Shown: positions 1 through 10,400 of the stretch, piece by piece | Layout of the letters: each line of letters starts with the position of its first letter | How positions within the stretch are numbered: the first letter of the stretch is position 1 | From: a virus | Reading direction: 5' to 3' (one strand) | Length of the DNA stretch: 58,103 nucleotides | IMG/VR virus record: IMGVR_UViG_3300006789_000026 | Location: 1-58,103 of that record | Made by a program: the position numbers and the translations under genes | Notes under the pieces: model-generated | What the model was told of the DNA's origin: nothing | The model's input: only the letters and a program-made list of their open reading frames with translations | Database searches by the model: none

Positions 1-2
1 CA

Positions 3-500
3 GCAGCGGATATGCTTATTCTCGCTTGGGCAAGGACATATGATATGAAATATGTTATTCTTCGACCAACAAACAACTACGGAATTGGACAATACCCAGA
101 GAAACTTATACCGATATGCGTCAAACTATTGACTAGAGGAAAGAAGATACGACTTCACGACGCAGGTGATCCTGTGAGAAACTGGCTGCACTCTGACGAC
201 ACAGCATCTGCGGTCATCAAGATAATAGAAGCCGGCGTTACAAATGAAATATACAATGTTGCCGGTGGTTTTGAACAGAAAAATATTGATACTACAGTGC
301 AGATAATAAAAAGCTTTTTCGGTTCAGATTACGAGAACCCCCATCAACACCTGCTCCTTCATTTCAAGAGACCGGGGCAAGATGTTAGATATGCGTTAAA
401 TGACGACAAATTGAGAAAACTCGGGTGGAAGCCCAGTAAGGTGTTCGAAGAAGAATTACCTGCAATAGTAAAACATTACAAAAAGAATTTCAAATGGTAA
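3..500 (+). CDS. dTDP-glucose 4,6-dehydratase-like sugar epimerase, C-terminal part (5' end outside window)
   Basis: This is the 3' end of an extended short-chain dehydrogenase of the NAD-dependent nucleotide-sugar epimerase/dehydratase family. The reading frame is open to the window edge, so the first Met at base 12 is internal. The visible part starts just upstream of the stretch ILRPTNNYGIGQYPEKLIP, which is typical of RmlB-like enzymes, and continues with RNWLHSDD and EIYNVAGG, the usual C-terminal substrate-pocket landmarks. The NAD-binding Rossmann N-terminus and the YxxxK catalytic motif lie outside the window. Such enzymes convert dTDP-glucose to the 4-keto-6-deoxy sugar. In a phage this could serve sugar-nucleotide supply for glycan or DNA modification, but nothing here shows which. 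The exact substrate is not determined. Confidence 0.8.
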   Translation, partial: AADMLILAWARTYDMKYVILRPTNNYGIGQYPEKLIPICVKLLTRGKKIRLHDAGDPVRNWLHSDDTASAVIKIIEAGVTNEIYNVAGGFEQKNIDTTVQIIKSFFGSDYENPHQHLLLHFKRPGQDVRYALNDDKLRKLGWKPSKVFEEELPAIVKHYKKNFKW

Positions 501-517
501 AACAAAAGGAGTATAAA

Positions 518-709
518 ATGAAATTATCTGATCAAGCAATGGGAGCCATTATGATGGCGCTGCAAAAATCCCTATTAGAACAGACGGACATTGTCCCTGT
601 TCTTAAAAACTTTGAGTTGGAACTCATGGACGACGGAACTCTTCTCGTGAAGAATCCGCCGGTTGTGAAAGCCAAAAAGACACCAGTAATCTTAACAGGA
701 AAAGAGTAA
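518..709 (+). CDS. Small hypothetical protein, 63 aa
   Basis: The frame is open from an ATG at 494, but the ATG at 518 is preferred because AAAGGAG lies at a good distance just upstream and 494 has no such site. The product begins MKLSDQAMGAIMMALQKS and is predicted mostly helical in its first half, followed by a short beta-like stretch (DDGTLLVKNPP) and a basic tail. I do not recognise the family. It sits between the sugar dehydratase gene and a zinc-ribbon gene, and its stop overlaps the next start as TAATG, so the two are probably translationally coupled. Confidence 0.7.
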   Translation: MKLSDQAMGAIMMALQKSLLEQTDIVPVLKNFELELMDDGTLLVKNPPVVKAKKTPVILTGKE

Positions 710-957
710 TGCCTAGGTATGTCTATGCATGTGATTATTGTGACCAAGAGTTCAAGGTCGTCCATGGTATGAATGAAGAATGTAATCTCTGCGAAATATG
801 CGGAGAAAAAGACACTATTCATCGCATACCTCAAATGACCTATGTTCAAAACAAAGAAACCCAATCAATTCAAAGAGTAAAAGAAGCAATCGAAGAGAAT
901 CGAGAGATTCTTAAACAAGCTTCAAAAGAAGCAAAGGATAATATACATGACGGTTAA
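709..957 (+). CDS. FmdB-like zinc-ribbon protein
   Basis: An 82-residue protein whose start (MPRYVYACDYCDQEF) is the hallmark of FmdB-type putative regulatory zinc ribbons: an aromatic-rich strand, then CxxC. A second cysteine group follows (CNLCEIC, residues about 26-32), so four cysteines can bind zinc. The C-terminal half is a charged helix. The family is common in bacteria and phages and is thought to be regulatory or nucleic-acid related, without a settled role. It overlaps its upstream neighbour by one base and its downstream neighbour by 11 bases. Confidence 0.72.
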   Translation: MPRYVYACDYCDQEFKVVHGMNEECNLCEICGEKDTIHRIPQMTYVQNKETQSIQRVKEAIEENREILKQASKEAKDNIHDG

Positions 958-1345
958 TATCGCTCTCATAATAGCTCTCATAACGTCCGTAGGTATCAAT
1001 ATTTTCGGCTTTTGGTATATACGAGACATATTGGGTAGGCTTACTTGGATAAGCCAAAATATCGATGATATTGCTCGAATAATAGAGATACATGCAAGTC
1101 ACCTTAAAGCAATCTATAAACTTGAAGAGTTTTACGGAGATCAGGATTTAAAAAATCTCGTAGAACATACGAACGCAACAATAGAATTATTAGAAGATTA
1201 TCAAACGGCGGTTCTAGTGTTAGAACCATCAGAAGACGAGGTGGAGGAAACACCAAACCAAAAGGACAATAACAATGGCGAAGAAACGGAAGAAAGCATC
1301 CAAAAGGATGTACTTTACGCAGGTACACGAAGACGCGATAATTGA
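947..1345 (+). CDS. Small membrane-anchored protein with acidic tail
   Basis: The 132-residue product has one N-terminal hydrophobic segment (about residues 2-25, NIALIIALITSVGINIFGFW), then a predicted coiled-coil helix (about residues 30-90) and a very acidic, Gln/Asn-rich tail. This is the topology of a single-pass inner-membrane protein with a soluble domain. AAAGGA precedes the ATG. Its 3' end overlaps the next gene by 71 bases in another frame, so the low-complexity tail is also coding for that gene's N-terminus. Function unknown. A lysis or regulatory role would be a guess. Confidence 0.65.
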   Translation: MTVNIALIIALITSVGINIFGFWYIRDILGRLTWISQNIDDIARIIEIHASHLKAIYKLEEFYGDQDLKNLVEHTNATIELLEDYQTAVLVLEPSEDEVEETPNQKDNNNGEETEESIQKDVLYAGTRRRDN

Positions 1346-1973
1346 GTACTGCTTAGAACATACAACATTTAAAAGGAGGTCTCAACTATATGAAGATCTT
1401 ATTCAACCAGCTTTTAGCGAGATGGTGGATAAGATAGTATATACATATAGGTTTACAACCCTCCCAAACATTGATGAATTAAGGGGAGACTGCAAGGTGT
1501 GGTTGACTACCATTCTAGCAAAGTACGACCCGAATAGGGGGTCTAAGGCGTTCTCTTATTTCTCGGTAATAACCAAGAATTGGTTCATCCACCAAGTGAA
1601 AAAAAACTCTAAGAGGGCAAGAAGAGAAGTTGAGTACGACAAAGCTCAAAGTGAAATAGAAAAGGTCATGAGAACATCTGATGATTCTTATCTTGAGAAT
1701 AGGATAGAGGAGGAATTCTGGACATCTCTCTGGTCTGAGATTAATAGTTGGGAAAGCGATTTAATGAATGAGAATGAGAAGAAGGTTTATAATGCTGTAA
1801 AAATAGTGCTGAATTCAAAAGAAGATATTGAGATCTTCAATAAGAAAGCTGTATATTTGTACCTGAGAGAGATAACTGGTCTTAACACAAAACAAATTGT
1901 ATCTCAATTGAACAAAATGAGAAAGAAATATCGAAATTTCAAACACAGATGGGATAACGACAAATTTGACTAA
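1275..1973 (+). CDS. Sigma-factor-like protein, probable T4 gp55-type late sigma
   Basis: The 232-residue protein has a region around residues 70-115 that resembles sigma70-family region 2: a DELRGDCKVWLTTIL helix, KYDPNRGSKAFSYFS (the D-x-x-x-G...F-x-x-Y/F pattern after the core helix), and a basic helix ITKNWFIHQVKKNSKR. The C-terminal part (about residues 190-228) holds a predicted helix-turn-helix followed by basic residues. T4 gp55 is a short sigma of similar size that directs late transcription with the sliding clamp and gp33. No gp33 or clamp gene is seen in this window. The start is supported by AAAGGA eight bases upstream. Assignment rests on pattern, not on a search, so gp55 identity is likely but not certain. 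Confidence 0.6.
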   Translation: MAKKRKKASKRMYFTQVHEDAIIEYCLEHTTFKRRSQLYEDLIQPAFSEMVDKIVYTYRFTTLPNIDELRGDCKVWLTTILAKYDPNRGSKAFSYFSVITKNWFIHQVKKNSKRARREVEYDKAQSEIEKVMRTSDDSYLENRIEEEFWTSLWSEINSWESDLMNENEKKVYNAVKIVLNSKEDIEIFNKKAVYLYLREITGLNTKQIVSQLNKMRKKYRNFKHRWDNDKFD

Positions 1974-1978
1974 AAACT

Positions 1979-1985
1979 ATTTAGG
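1979..1985 (+). promoter_or_regulatory. CTATTTA motif, site 1
   Basis: CTATTTA lies between the gp55-like stop (1973) and the next ATG (1988), preceded by AAAAA. Same motif as five other intergenic sites. Role unknown. Confidence 0.35.
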
Positions 1986-1987
1986 TT

Positions 1988-2290
1988 ATGAGTAAAAAAT
2001 TAGATGACATTATAAAACAAGCACTTGAGAATATTGAAAAGGATCGTGAGGTCACACGAGATCTTCTCAATGATGCTATCAATTATCTTTCTAAAGATGA
2101 GTCTCGTCATAGAGACATTGGTATGACTTTGGCTAAATATGTTGAAGTTCTTCAACGCTCTAACGAACAAATGGTTAAAGTAGCCTCTCTTGTGCAAAAG
2201 AATGAAAAAACAGCTGAAGGTCTGTCTGAGGCTGATATGGAAAATATCTTCTCTATGATTGACAAGGAGAAAGATGATGGGGTGCAATAA
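1988..2290 (+). CDS. Small helical protein of unknown function
   Basis: A 100-residue, highly charged, almost wholly helical protein (MSKKLDDIIKQALENIEKD at the start, LAKYVEVLQRSNEQMVKVAS in the middle). It contains no cysteine and no membrane segment. It lies directly after the gp55-like gene and overlaps the next gene by 14 bases. Small helical oligomers of this kind occur among small terminase subunits and transcription co-factors, and this window shows no other clear small terminase. Neither identification can be supported beyond size and predicted structure. Confidence 0.65.
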   Translation: MSKKLDDIIKQALENIEKDREVTRDLLNDAINYLSKDESRHRDIGMTLAKYVEVLQRSNEQMVKVASLVQKNEKTAEGLSEADMENIFSMIDKEKDDGVQ

Positions 2291-3392
2291 CGATAAAATC
2301 CGCTCATTTTTGACAAAGCCAAATTCTAGAATGAGAAAGAAATTTGATGATATCCAAGATGCCGAGAAAGCGAGAGAATCTTCCTTTGCCGGAAAGACGC
2401 TCTTCGAAGCCAGAATCATAGGCGTTCCGCGTGATATAGGAGCAACAGTGGTTACCGACTCGGGAACTGATAATGCCCAGTATAACTCAACTGTTCAAAT
2501 AAGAGTGTTTGAGATCGACGATATGTTACCAGACCCAACTGAATTACAAACGGCAAAATCAACCGCCGATGTTATTAACATGCACAGTAATGCATTGGTC
2601 CCCTCACCACTAACGGGCTTAAAGGCTGGAGATGTGGTTGTGGTAGAATTCAGAGAACCATACGTTCAAAATACCAAGCAAGTCCCAAGAATTAGAAGTA
2701 AAGTGAGATCAGACCCTGATTATGGAGAAAAAATTAGAGAGAATTTCGATAACAGCCAAGGAGCAATGGAAAGCTTTTTTCAAAACGGCACCCCAACCAC
2801 CGTTGGAGATACAACAGGTTTTGAACCAAAGAAAAGAAATTATACTCCCGGAAACATAATAATAACCAACGGACTTATCCCGACTGATAAGCTTGATTTT
2901 GTTCAAGCCAATGGTACAAATGTTGTATCCAAAGGTACTGTTGTTAAAACTTCAACCGGAATTCCCATCATCGAATATTATTCCACAGATGCTCAAGGCG
3001 GCTTAGCCTTTATTAAAGGGACCAGTGGGAAGAACTATGCAAGCAAGTTGATAGAATTAGCCACTGCTTATCAAACTCAATTCAACAAACCATTGGTCAT
3101 AACCAGTGCATATAGAAGCTTTGATAAACAAAAACAACTTTATGATAATCCGGGACCCGGTTGGGCGGCAAAACCCGGAACTTCCAATCATGGCTGGGGC
3201 TTAGCGTTTGATTTCAATCACGGAGCAGCTGGTAAACCATCATTCACAGACGAAGAATACATCTGGATGGATACACATGCTATTACATATAGTTTTTACA
3301 ACGCCGGAAAGAATTTTTCAAACGCAGAACCATGGCATTTTGAAGTAATAGACAGCGAGAAAAAGAACCTATACGGTTCAGATATAAATTAA
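2277..3392 (+). CDS. Baseplate hub-like protein with C-terminal M15 (VanY-type) peptidase domain
   Basis: The C-terminal ~110 residues are a clear M15 zinc peptidase: ITSAYRSFDKQKQLYDNPG, then TSNHGWGLAFDF (S-x-H-x-x-G-x-A-x-D, about residues 301-312) and EPWHFE (about residue 350), giving the His, Asp and His zinc ligands plus the catalytic Glu region. These enzymes cut D-Ala or L-Ala/D-Glu bonds in peptidoglycan peptides. The N-terminal ~150 residues are beta-rich and could form an OB-like domain as in T4 gp5. Position before gp25 and gp6 fits a tail-associated lysin that opens the wall during infection. The open frame extends to a TTG at 2259, but ATG 2277 has AAGGAGA six bases upstream and is preferred. 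Confidence 0.75.
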   Translation: MGCNNDKIRSFLTKPNSRMRKKFDDIQDAEKARESSFAGKTLFEARIIGVPRDIGATVVTDSGTDNAQYNSTVQIRVFEIDDMLPDPTELQTAKSTADVINMHSNALVPSPLTGLKAGDVVVVEFREPYVQNTKQVPRIRSKVRSDPDYGEKIRENFDNSQGAMESFFQNGTPTTVGDTTGFEPKKRNYTPGNIIITNGLIPTDKLDFVQANGTNVVSKGTVVKTSTGIPIIEYYSTDAQGGLAFIKGTSGKNYASKLIELATAYQTQFNKPLVITSAYRSFDKQKQLYDNPGPGWAAKPGTSNHGWGLAFDFNHGAAGKPSFTDEEYIWMDTHAITYSFYNAGKNFSNAEPWHFEVIDSEKKNLYGSDIN

Positions 3393-3401
3393 GGATAACA
3401 A

Positions 3402-4421
3402 ATGGCCATAAACACAAACGTAACACCAGAGTTTTTAACAAAAGAAGTAAGAAACGGTATCAAAAGACCCGGACTTATGCATACTCCATATTTTGAGCAA
3501 ATGCCGACATATGAGAAAGCCGGTTGCGAAATCGTCTATCCGGATGTTGAATATGATAGCATAGCTGGAGATTCTTCTGGTGGAAGTCAAAGGCTTAATT
3601 GCCAAATAGTTTTTGGAAGAGACCGCTCAAGTCACCTATTATCCGGATATGGTAAAGCTGGTGGCCAACCCTGTGCTTCTATTGATATTGTAGCAGGAAG
3701 AATGAGTGCTCTTAACAAAAAAACTGGTCTTATTAAGAAGAAATTAGAGCCTTTAAAAAGAGACACCTTGGTAGGAAACAACTTCTTCGCAGACGCATCG
3801 AGAATTTATATTAGTCAAAAGTGCGACATAGACCATTACTTTGGACTACCACCGGGTGACTTCGGTCGACCACAAGGCGAAGCCGGTATTGGAATAAAAT
3901 CTGATCACGTTCGAGTTATTGGGCGCAACTCTGTAAAGATATATGCTGGAGCCGGACGTGGAGAAAACTTTGGGATAAAGGGAGAGCTTGATTCAAACGG
4001 TGAGAAACTCATAGACGCAAGGATTGAGCTTATAGCCAATTCCAACTCTGAGCCTCACCCAATCGTTCTCGGCTCTAACTTATCCGAGTTCTTGGAAGAA
4101 CTACTAGATCAGGTTGCAAAACTATCAGAAGCATTTATGTTGCAGAATATAAATATGATTAAACTGCAAGCAGCCGTAGCAACTCACTTCCACGTCGGTG
4201 GAGGCGCCGGAGTTGTAGTGGTAGGCCCAGATCCAGTATTGGCGACAATCGCATTAAACGAGATCCCCACAAATGTACAAAAGATAACAGACAATATTAC
4301 ACAAGCGCTAAACTTTCAAATAATGAAGGTGAACTATTTAGGACTTCCCAATAGCGATGATCCAAAGTATAGACTTAAAACAAAAAAGAACATTTTGAGT
4401 AGAAATGTATTTACAACCTAG
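3402..4421 (+). CDS. Probable baseplate-region structural protein
   Basis: The 339-residue protein has a long beta-rich middle (for example KSDHVRVIGRNSVKIYAG) and an HFHVGGGAGVVVVGPDP stretch near residue 270, followed by a helical C-terminus. The middle repeats short strands of the type seen in phage spike and hub proteins, but no named family can be assigned by eye. It sits ten bases after the M15 peptidase gene and just before the giant gene, inside the baseplate cluster, so a spike, hub or baseplate role is an inference from context. No signal peptide or membrane segment is visible. Confidence 0.6.
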   Translation: MAINTNVTPEFLTKEVRNGIKRPGLMHTPYFEQMPTYEKAGCEIVYPDVEYDSIAGDSSGGSQRLNCQIVFGRDRSSHLLSGYGKAGGQPCASIDIVAGRMSALNKKTGLIKKKLEPLKRDTLVGNNFFADASRIYISQKCDIDHYFGLPPGDFGRPQGEAGIGIKSDHVRVIGRNSVKIYAGAGRGENFGIKGELDSNGEKLIDARIELIANSNSEPHPIVLGSNLSEFLEELLDQVAKLSEAFMLQNINMIKLQAAVATHFHVGGGAGVVVVGPDPVLATIALNEIPTNVQKITDNITQALNFQIMKVNYLGLPNSDDPKYRLKTKKNILSRNVFTT

Positions 4422-4430
4422 GAGAAAATA

Positions 4431-7400
4431 ATGGGAACAAGACGATGGTATTTAGACATTGGAAAAAACTTTGGTAACGCTGATAACTTCGTAAGAGTTT
4501 ACTTAAAGCATCGATATGTCATTCCCGGCGGCGTGTTAACAATACAGGATACTACAAATCTTGTAGACGTAATATCATTTGATGACGGCTCTTATGAACT
4601 TAAGCAAAATATTGTTAATAACTTTAGAATTAAATTCATTAAGAAAAGAGGCGACGGGTTTCAGGTATCCACTACTCGAGAAGATAGAAGTAATCTTGTT
4701 GTAATTGATTTTAAAGGTGGAGATGATAATAGCGTTAATAGAAGTGAGCGGGAGACTCTATTTTGGTTGTGGAACTCTATAAACCATTCCTTCGTAACTT
4801 ACCAATCTCATAACACTGCTGTGCCCAGAAGTAATTCTATGAGCATTCCATGGACTTTAGAAGCAGTGTTGTACAAAAACAACCAACCTGTTCTAACTGC
4901 TGAAGATTATCAAATTCCTCAAATCGGTCCCGGGGTTATAGGTAGTCCTTGGAGTTATAGTTCCGATATGCAGGAAGAAGGCGAAGACCTAGCACCCTTT
5001 AAGGATGCTGATAATGGAGACGTCATGTTTCCAAATGGATTTTATTTCAATTTTGATACATACGAGACATATCTAGATACCGCAAGTGTGGTAATATCAA
5101 TACTTGGTGGTGGTGGAGAAGTAGAAGAAGAGACTACCGAACCGCAACCCGACCCTGAAGCGAATAGCCCAAATCTAATCCTAGATCCAGATGGAATTCC
5201 ATCCGACTTCTCTCCACTGCAAAGAGAAGTATGCGAGTCCTTCCTAGAACCAGACGAGTTTGAAGCAGAGGCTCGTTTAAGGATATGTCCAACTTGTATA
5301 CCTAATCCAAATTTTATAGCACCAGAGTGGTACAATTTAAACATCAATGAAGTTTGGCTGAACGAAGCAACTTGTACATACAATATAGCAGTAAAGACAG
5401 AATCAGGAATAAGTTGGTCGGATTATACCAATTCTACTGACTCTGAAAAAGAAGAAATAAACGCACCAGCAATTCGAAGCGCTGTTGTTAAAATATTGTC
5501 CTATCGGAATAAAATTATAACTGATGAGATAGTTTGTTCGAATCCACCAACTGATCCACTAGGGACATGTGGTCCTCGAGTTCCACAAGGAATCTTAGAT
5601 GATGCACTTATAGAACAACAGATACCCTCCGGACAGGGTGATGGCACATCGATGTCTTTATTTGGTGTAAACGCCGAGGCCCTACAGGACGTTAGTATTA
5701 CCAACCCTACCGCCTTGGAATTGTTTGCTAAGATAAGAAATTATACAACAGCATATGCAATTGCTGGTGGAGCATTCAATGTCAATGGTGAGATTAAATT
5801 ATTGATCAATATACCAGCAACACTAATAGATGCCCTCCCAGATGACGTTCTGTCCGAAAAAGCAGAAGCCATTCAAGATGCTTTGGCCTCTGGCGAGAAC
5901 GCATCGCAGGTGACCTTTAAAGGTTCTGAGACGAAAAAGATGTTCAAGAAAAAATTGCCAAATGCATTTAAAGTATTTGGAGAATATCAGGCGTTCTTTT
6001 TTCACACTCAGCGCGGTAGATTGAAAATAGACACAGACTATGATAACAGCACTCAAACTATTGTGCCGTTCTATGCAATACGATATGAAAACAAATTTGA
6101 AGAATTTTACGATGATCTTAAAAAACTAATTGAAAACAACGGCTTTAACTTATCCAACAAAGACAATCGCTTTAAGCAAGCATATGAGATAAGAATAGTC
6201 TTCAAGGAACCATCAGACCTGAGATATTCGATAAAATCAGTTAGAGCTCGTTTTATCGGCTGTCCATTTAAAAGATGTAGTATTGGTCTTTCTAAATTTA
6301 TAGAAAAATACAACTCTGAGGAAACCTTGATGGCTTATGTCTCGAGACACAACACCATGCTCAGTCGACTTGAAAGGGGTATGCCTCCTTGGCTTGACTT
6401 TTTGATAGAGAATACTTCTCCTGCACTCCAAGTTATATATGGAAACCCATCAAATGCCGTTGAAGCTCAAGGTTGTTTGGATAACACTTCTGGTACATAT
6501 TCAGACATATTAGAAGATCTGATACTTGATTTAAGCATGGACTTCTCGAGTGCCCTAGAATACTCGTTGAATTCTCTAAATTGCAGAACAATTGCAAACT
6601 TTGACCCTGTAGCTTATCAACAAACACTGGGTCAAGTTGGCGGTCAATTTTCTGAGAACGCCGAGATACTAAAGGTTTTGGGTGATTACAAGAAGTTTGG
6701 AGAAAGCCTACAAGGAAGTGGGCAAGATATTGTAGCTCAAACGAAGAAAGTTTACAAGAAGATTTTAAAAGACAAGAGAACGTCTGAAAAGAAATTCTTC
6801 CACAGATTGACTGGAAAACCAATTAAAACGTATGTATATGCGTTAAGAGCAAATCCAAAAGAAACTGTTGGCTTTTTGCTATCAAAGATTAACCCCTGTA
6901 GTTGGGAAGCATTATCTCTCGACATTATTAGGTGTATGATGAAAGGTATGAGACCGATAGATGTCTTGAAGAAAGCTGCTAAGAAGCTAATGGGTAATTT
7001 AAGCCCACTAGAATTTGAAGATATATTCCTTGGCCTACCACCAGAGGTTAAAGAGGAAGTAGAACAAGAGATTAGAGATATCGTTGGAGAGTTGCCTATG
7101 CCTTGGGATTATGCTAGAGAGCTAGATGCCCAAAAGAAAAACAAAACAGATAATCAATACGAAGAAGAAAGAAATCCACCAGAAAACCCCGCAGATCCAG
7201 CACAAGTATCTCCAACTGAGCTTGAGGAGTTACAAGAGGCTGATAACAATAAAAAAGCAATCAGAGATGAAATAAAGGCCTTAGAAGAACAAATACAAGA
7301 CCTATCCTATGCCGAGAGGGATTTGGATGAACTATCAACAGAAGAGACCGAACTAAGACGACGCATTGACCAGCTCACTAAATTTATTGAGGCCGGAAGT

Positions 7401-10400
7401 GGACCAGTACCAACTTATACATTAGAAGTTGTTGATCTTGAGTCTGAACTTGACGATCTTTTAGAAGATATAGCAGCGATCAGAGTGGATTATGATTTAT
7501 TAGTTCAGAAAAGAAAAGAACTAAGTACAAAACAGGTGAGTCTCACATCGGCCAATCTAGCGCAGGTTGAAGCATTAACAAATCTTGCTAACAACCCACC
7601 TGATCCAAACAAATATGAGCAAGCAATGAGACAAATAATTGAGCTATTAGCAGCTGCTTATATAGATCTTATAGTTGATAAATTAAACATTGATGAACTA
7701 AAGAGACTTGTTGATGGTTTACCGGGATCAGATATTTTTGCTCCAATAATTGCAGCCGCTGCCTGTCCCTCAAAGCAAATGTTGGACATTTGGGTAGACG
7801 CATCGTTCGCAACTCTAGATATTGACCCCTGCAAGAAGCCAAATTGGGACATCCCAATGCTTCCAATGATCCCTGAGCTTGGCTTTATGAAAATATTGAA
7901 AGTTATGTTGGAACAGTTTTTAAAGAAAATCGTTGAGCGAATTATTGCCGCTATGGTTGCGTTTCTCATGAGAACCCTACAGAGAACGTTAGACAACATG
8001 TGTGACATATTCCAAGGTGCTGGTGCATTTCTTATGGACGCTGCCGATGGAGACGAAGGTTCAGGCGAAAGCTCTTTGTTTCAAGCAATTGCGGATGCAT
8101 TTTGCGAGCCTAATCAGCCCGGAACTTCGTTTTCGAACTCCTTGGCCCCCGACGGATATAACTCTGGTGTCGAGACCTTTAACGATTTAGTTATCCAGTA
8201 TGGTGGTCGAGTACCAAAAGAAACAGTCTTTGAATGGGGTATAGGCCTATCAGAGATAGCAACGGCATCAATGTGGAAAGAAATTTTCGTTACAGGAACA
8301 TCCTCAACTGGCTTGCTAGACGTGGCTTGGGAGGTCACCCAACAATATCCAGAGATTCAACAATATATTAGAACCCAAGAAGATTTAGACACTTTTTTCT
8401 CCTCCATTACTGATGTAATTCCCACTCCCATCCAAGAATCAATACAGAACGCGTTAGATCAGATAGTAAATGATAGAGACTCACTTGCCGACGTGTGTAA
8501 GTTATTTTGCGGAGATCTGGAAACAGGTTATAGTGAAGGCCTTGGTCTGCCGGACTTTGAGGTCGATGGACCAAGGTTTGAAGGCGGTTTTGATGATATA
8601 TTGGACGGTTTCTATAGAGGCTCTGAGCGAGATATCATTAAAGCGATGGATTTTGATGGAGACCCGTTTGGTAGCGACCCTTATTGTGAAGATATAAGAG
8701 ACTTGTATAACTCTGATACCCTGACGGGTAAGCAACCCCTCTTAACGGAACCACAAATATTTAAGGAGCTTCGTTCCGAGATAGCAAACTCTATCTTTGG
8801 AGATCTCGAGATATCTTACGTAAAGGACTTGATCGGCGATCAAGATTCGTACTTCAATAATCTATTAGCAGATAAAGAGAACGCTCCGTTATCTAAAGGC
8901 AATCTGTTTGATCCATCACACCAGTTTAGAGTAAAGAGTCGTTTTTTGTGGCCCAATGCTGCTGATACAATAAGGCAACACAAAAACAAATGGAAGACAG
9001 CGAGATTCCCTCTTCGCCTTACCATGAGGATAGCAGATAATCTAAGTGATGCGATAAAAGTAAAAGACGGCATAGACGAAGAACCTACTGGTTTCCTAAA
9101 AACAGTTATGAACAAAATAAAAGGTTTCTTTAAAAAATCTTTCATGAGGTTTGTGGAGCTTTTTAATTTAGACAAACCAACACCAACAAATTTGTTCCCA
9201 AATTCAGTAGGCAGGTCTTATTACGAAAGCTTATCGGACATCGAATTGTTATATACTTCCAAGTACAATATGACCTCATTAACAGAACAGGTTGTTACTA
9301 GAAAAGTCTGGCTATCCTTGGGTTTTATATCCGATGATGTCATTATTAGTACCCCATTTATCAAAAAACCAGATGTTGAGCTTAAAGTTATAACCAATGC
9401 GGGAGATTATAAGGTAATCTCGGGCTACTCATCCTTCACAGTTTATAAACATAATAATAAAAAACTAATAGATTTGAGAGATAGCAAACAAAAATATTCT
9501 ATAACAGTATCAGATGTGACTATATCAAGACCAGACGATAGAAATATCTTGGACGATTTAGGGGCAATCGTAACAGAACCTGAAAATGGCTTAGACAGTG
9601 GACTGTTCAAATTATTGGTTGCAAGCTACGAGCAATTTACCTCAAAGACCAAGACAAGAAGAAAATTAAATCATATCGAAATAGAATACGACACTAGTAG
9701 ATATAGCAATTTATATACTGCTTATATGCAATCGTGGAAATATGATCACCCAGAAAATTACGAAATATCGGATTTTATCAATTCAAACACCATAGATGAT
9801 TATTCAGGACCCCTATTGAATGCCCCTCCAAATAGGTGGGCACTATACCGTTGGATAAAAAGAAGAGCAGATATTTCAGGCATAGGCTTTTTACCCATAA
9901 TCCAAGAGTTTATCAAAAAACTTCCCAACTCTTCTAATTTTGAACACGTCAATATGGAATACGATTCTCCAAACAACACAGATAGGATTTATCAAGATAT
10001 TGTTAAGACGTTGTTATCAAGGATATTAATGGCCGGCGGCAATCCAAATTCAGCAGTTGGATTTATGCCCTCGAAAGGTATGAGGTATGGATACAAGCCA
10101 AATTCAAAAATACAATTCACAGATTTACTATATGTCAATCCTGAATCAAACCCTGAAGACCCAACAAGTTGGTATTATGATAAAGATGAAGAAGACAAGA
10201 TAATAGGAAAATCTGCAACAGAAAACAATAGAATTTTGTTCCTAGACCCAGAGATGTATGGAGGTTCCTACAAAGAGCCAAAGATATATATAAAGCCGGC
10301 AAGACACACTGGTGTACTTGGCCTGATGCAAGACTTTTTGCCCGAAGATGATGGATGTGAGCCCGAAGCTGAGAGTAAATTATTTCTAAGAGAGATAAAA

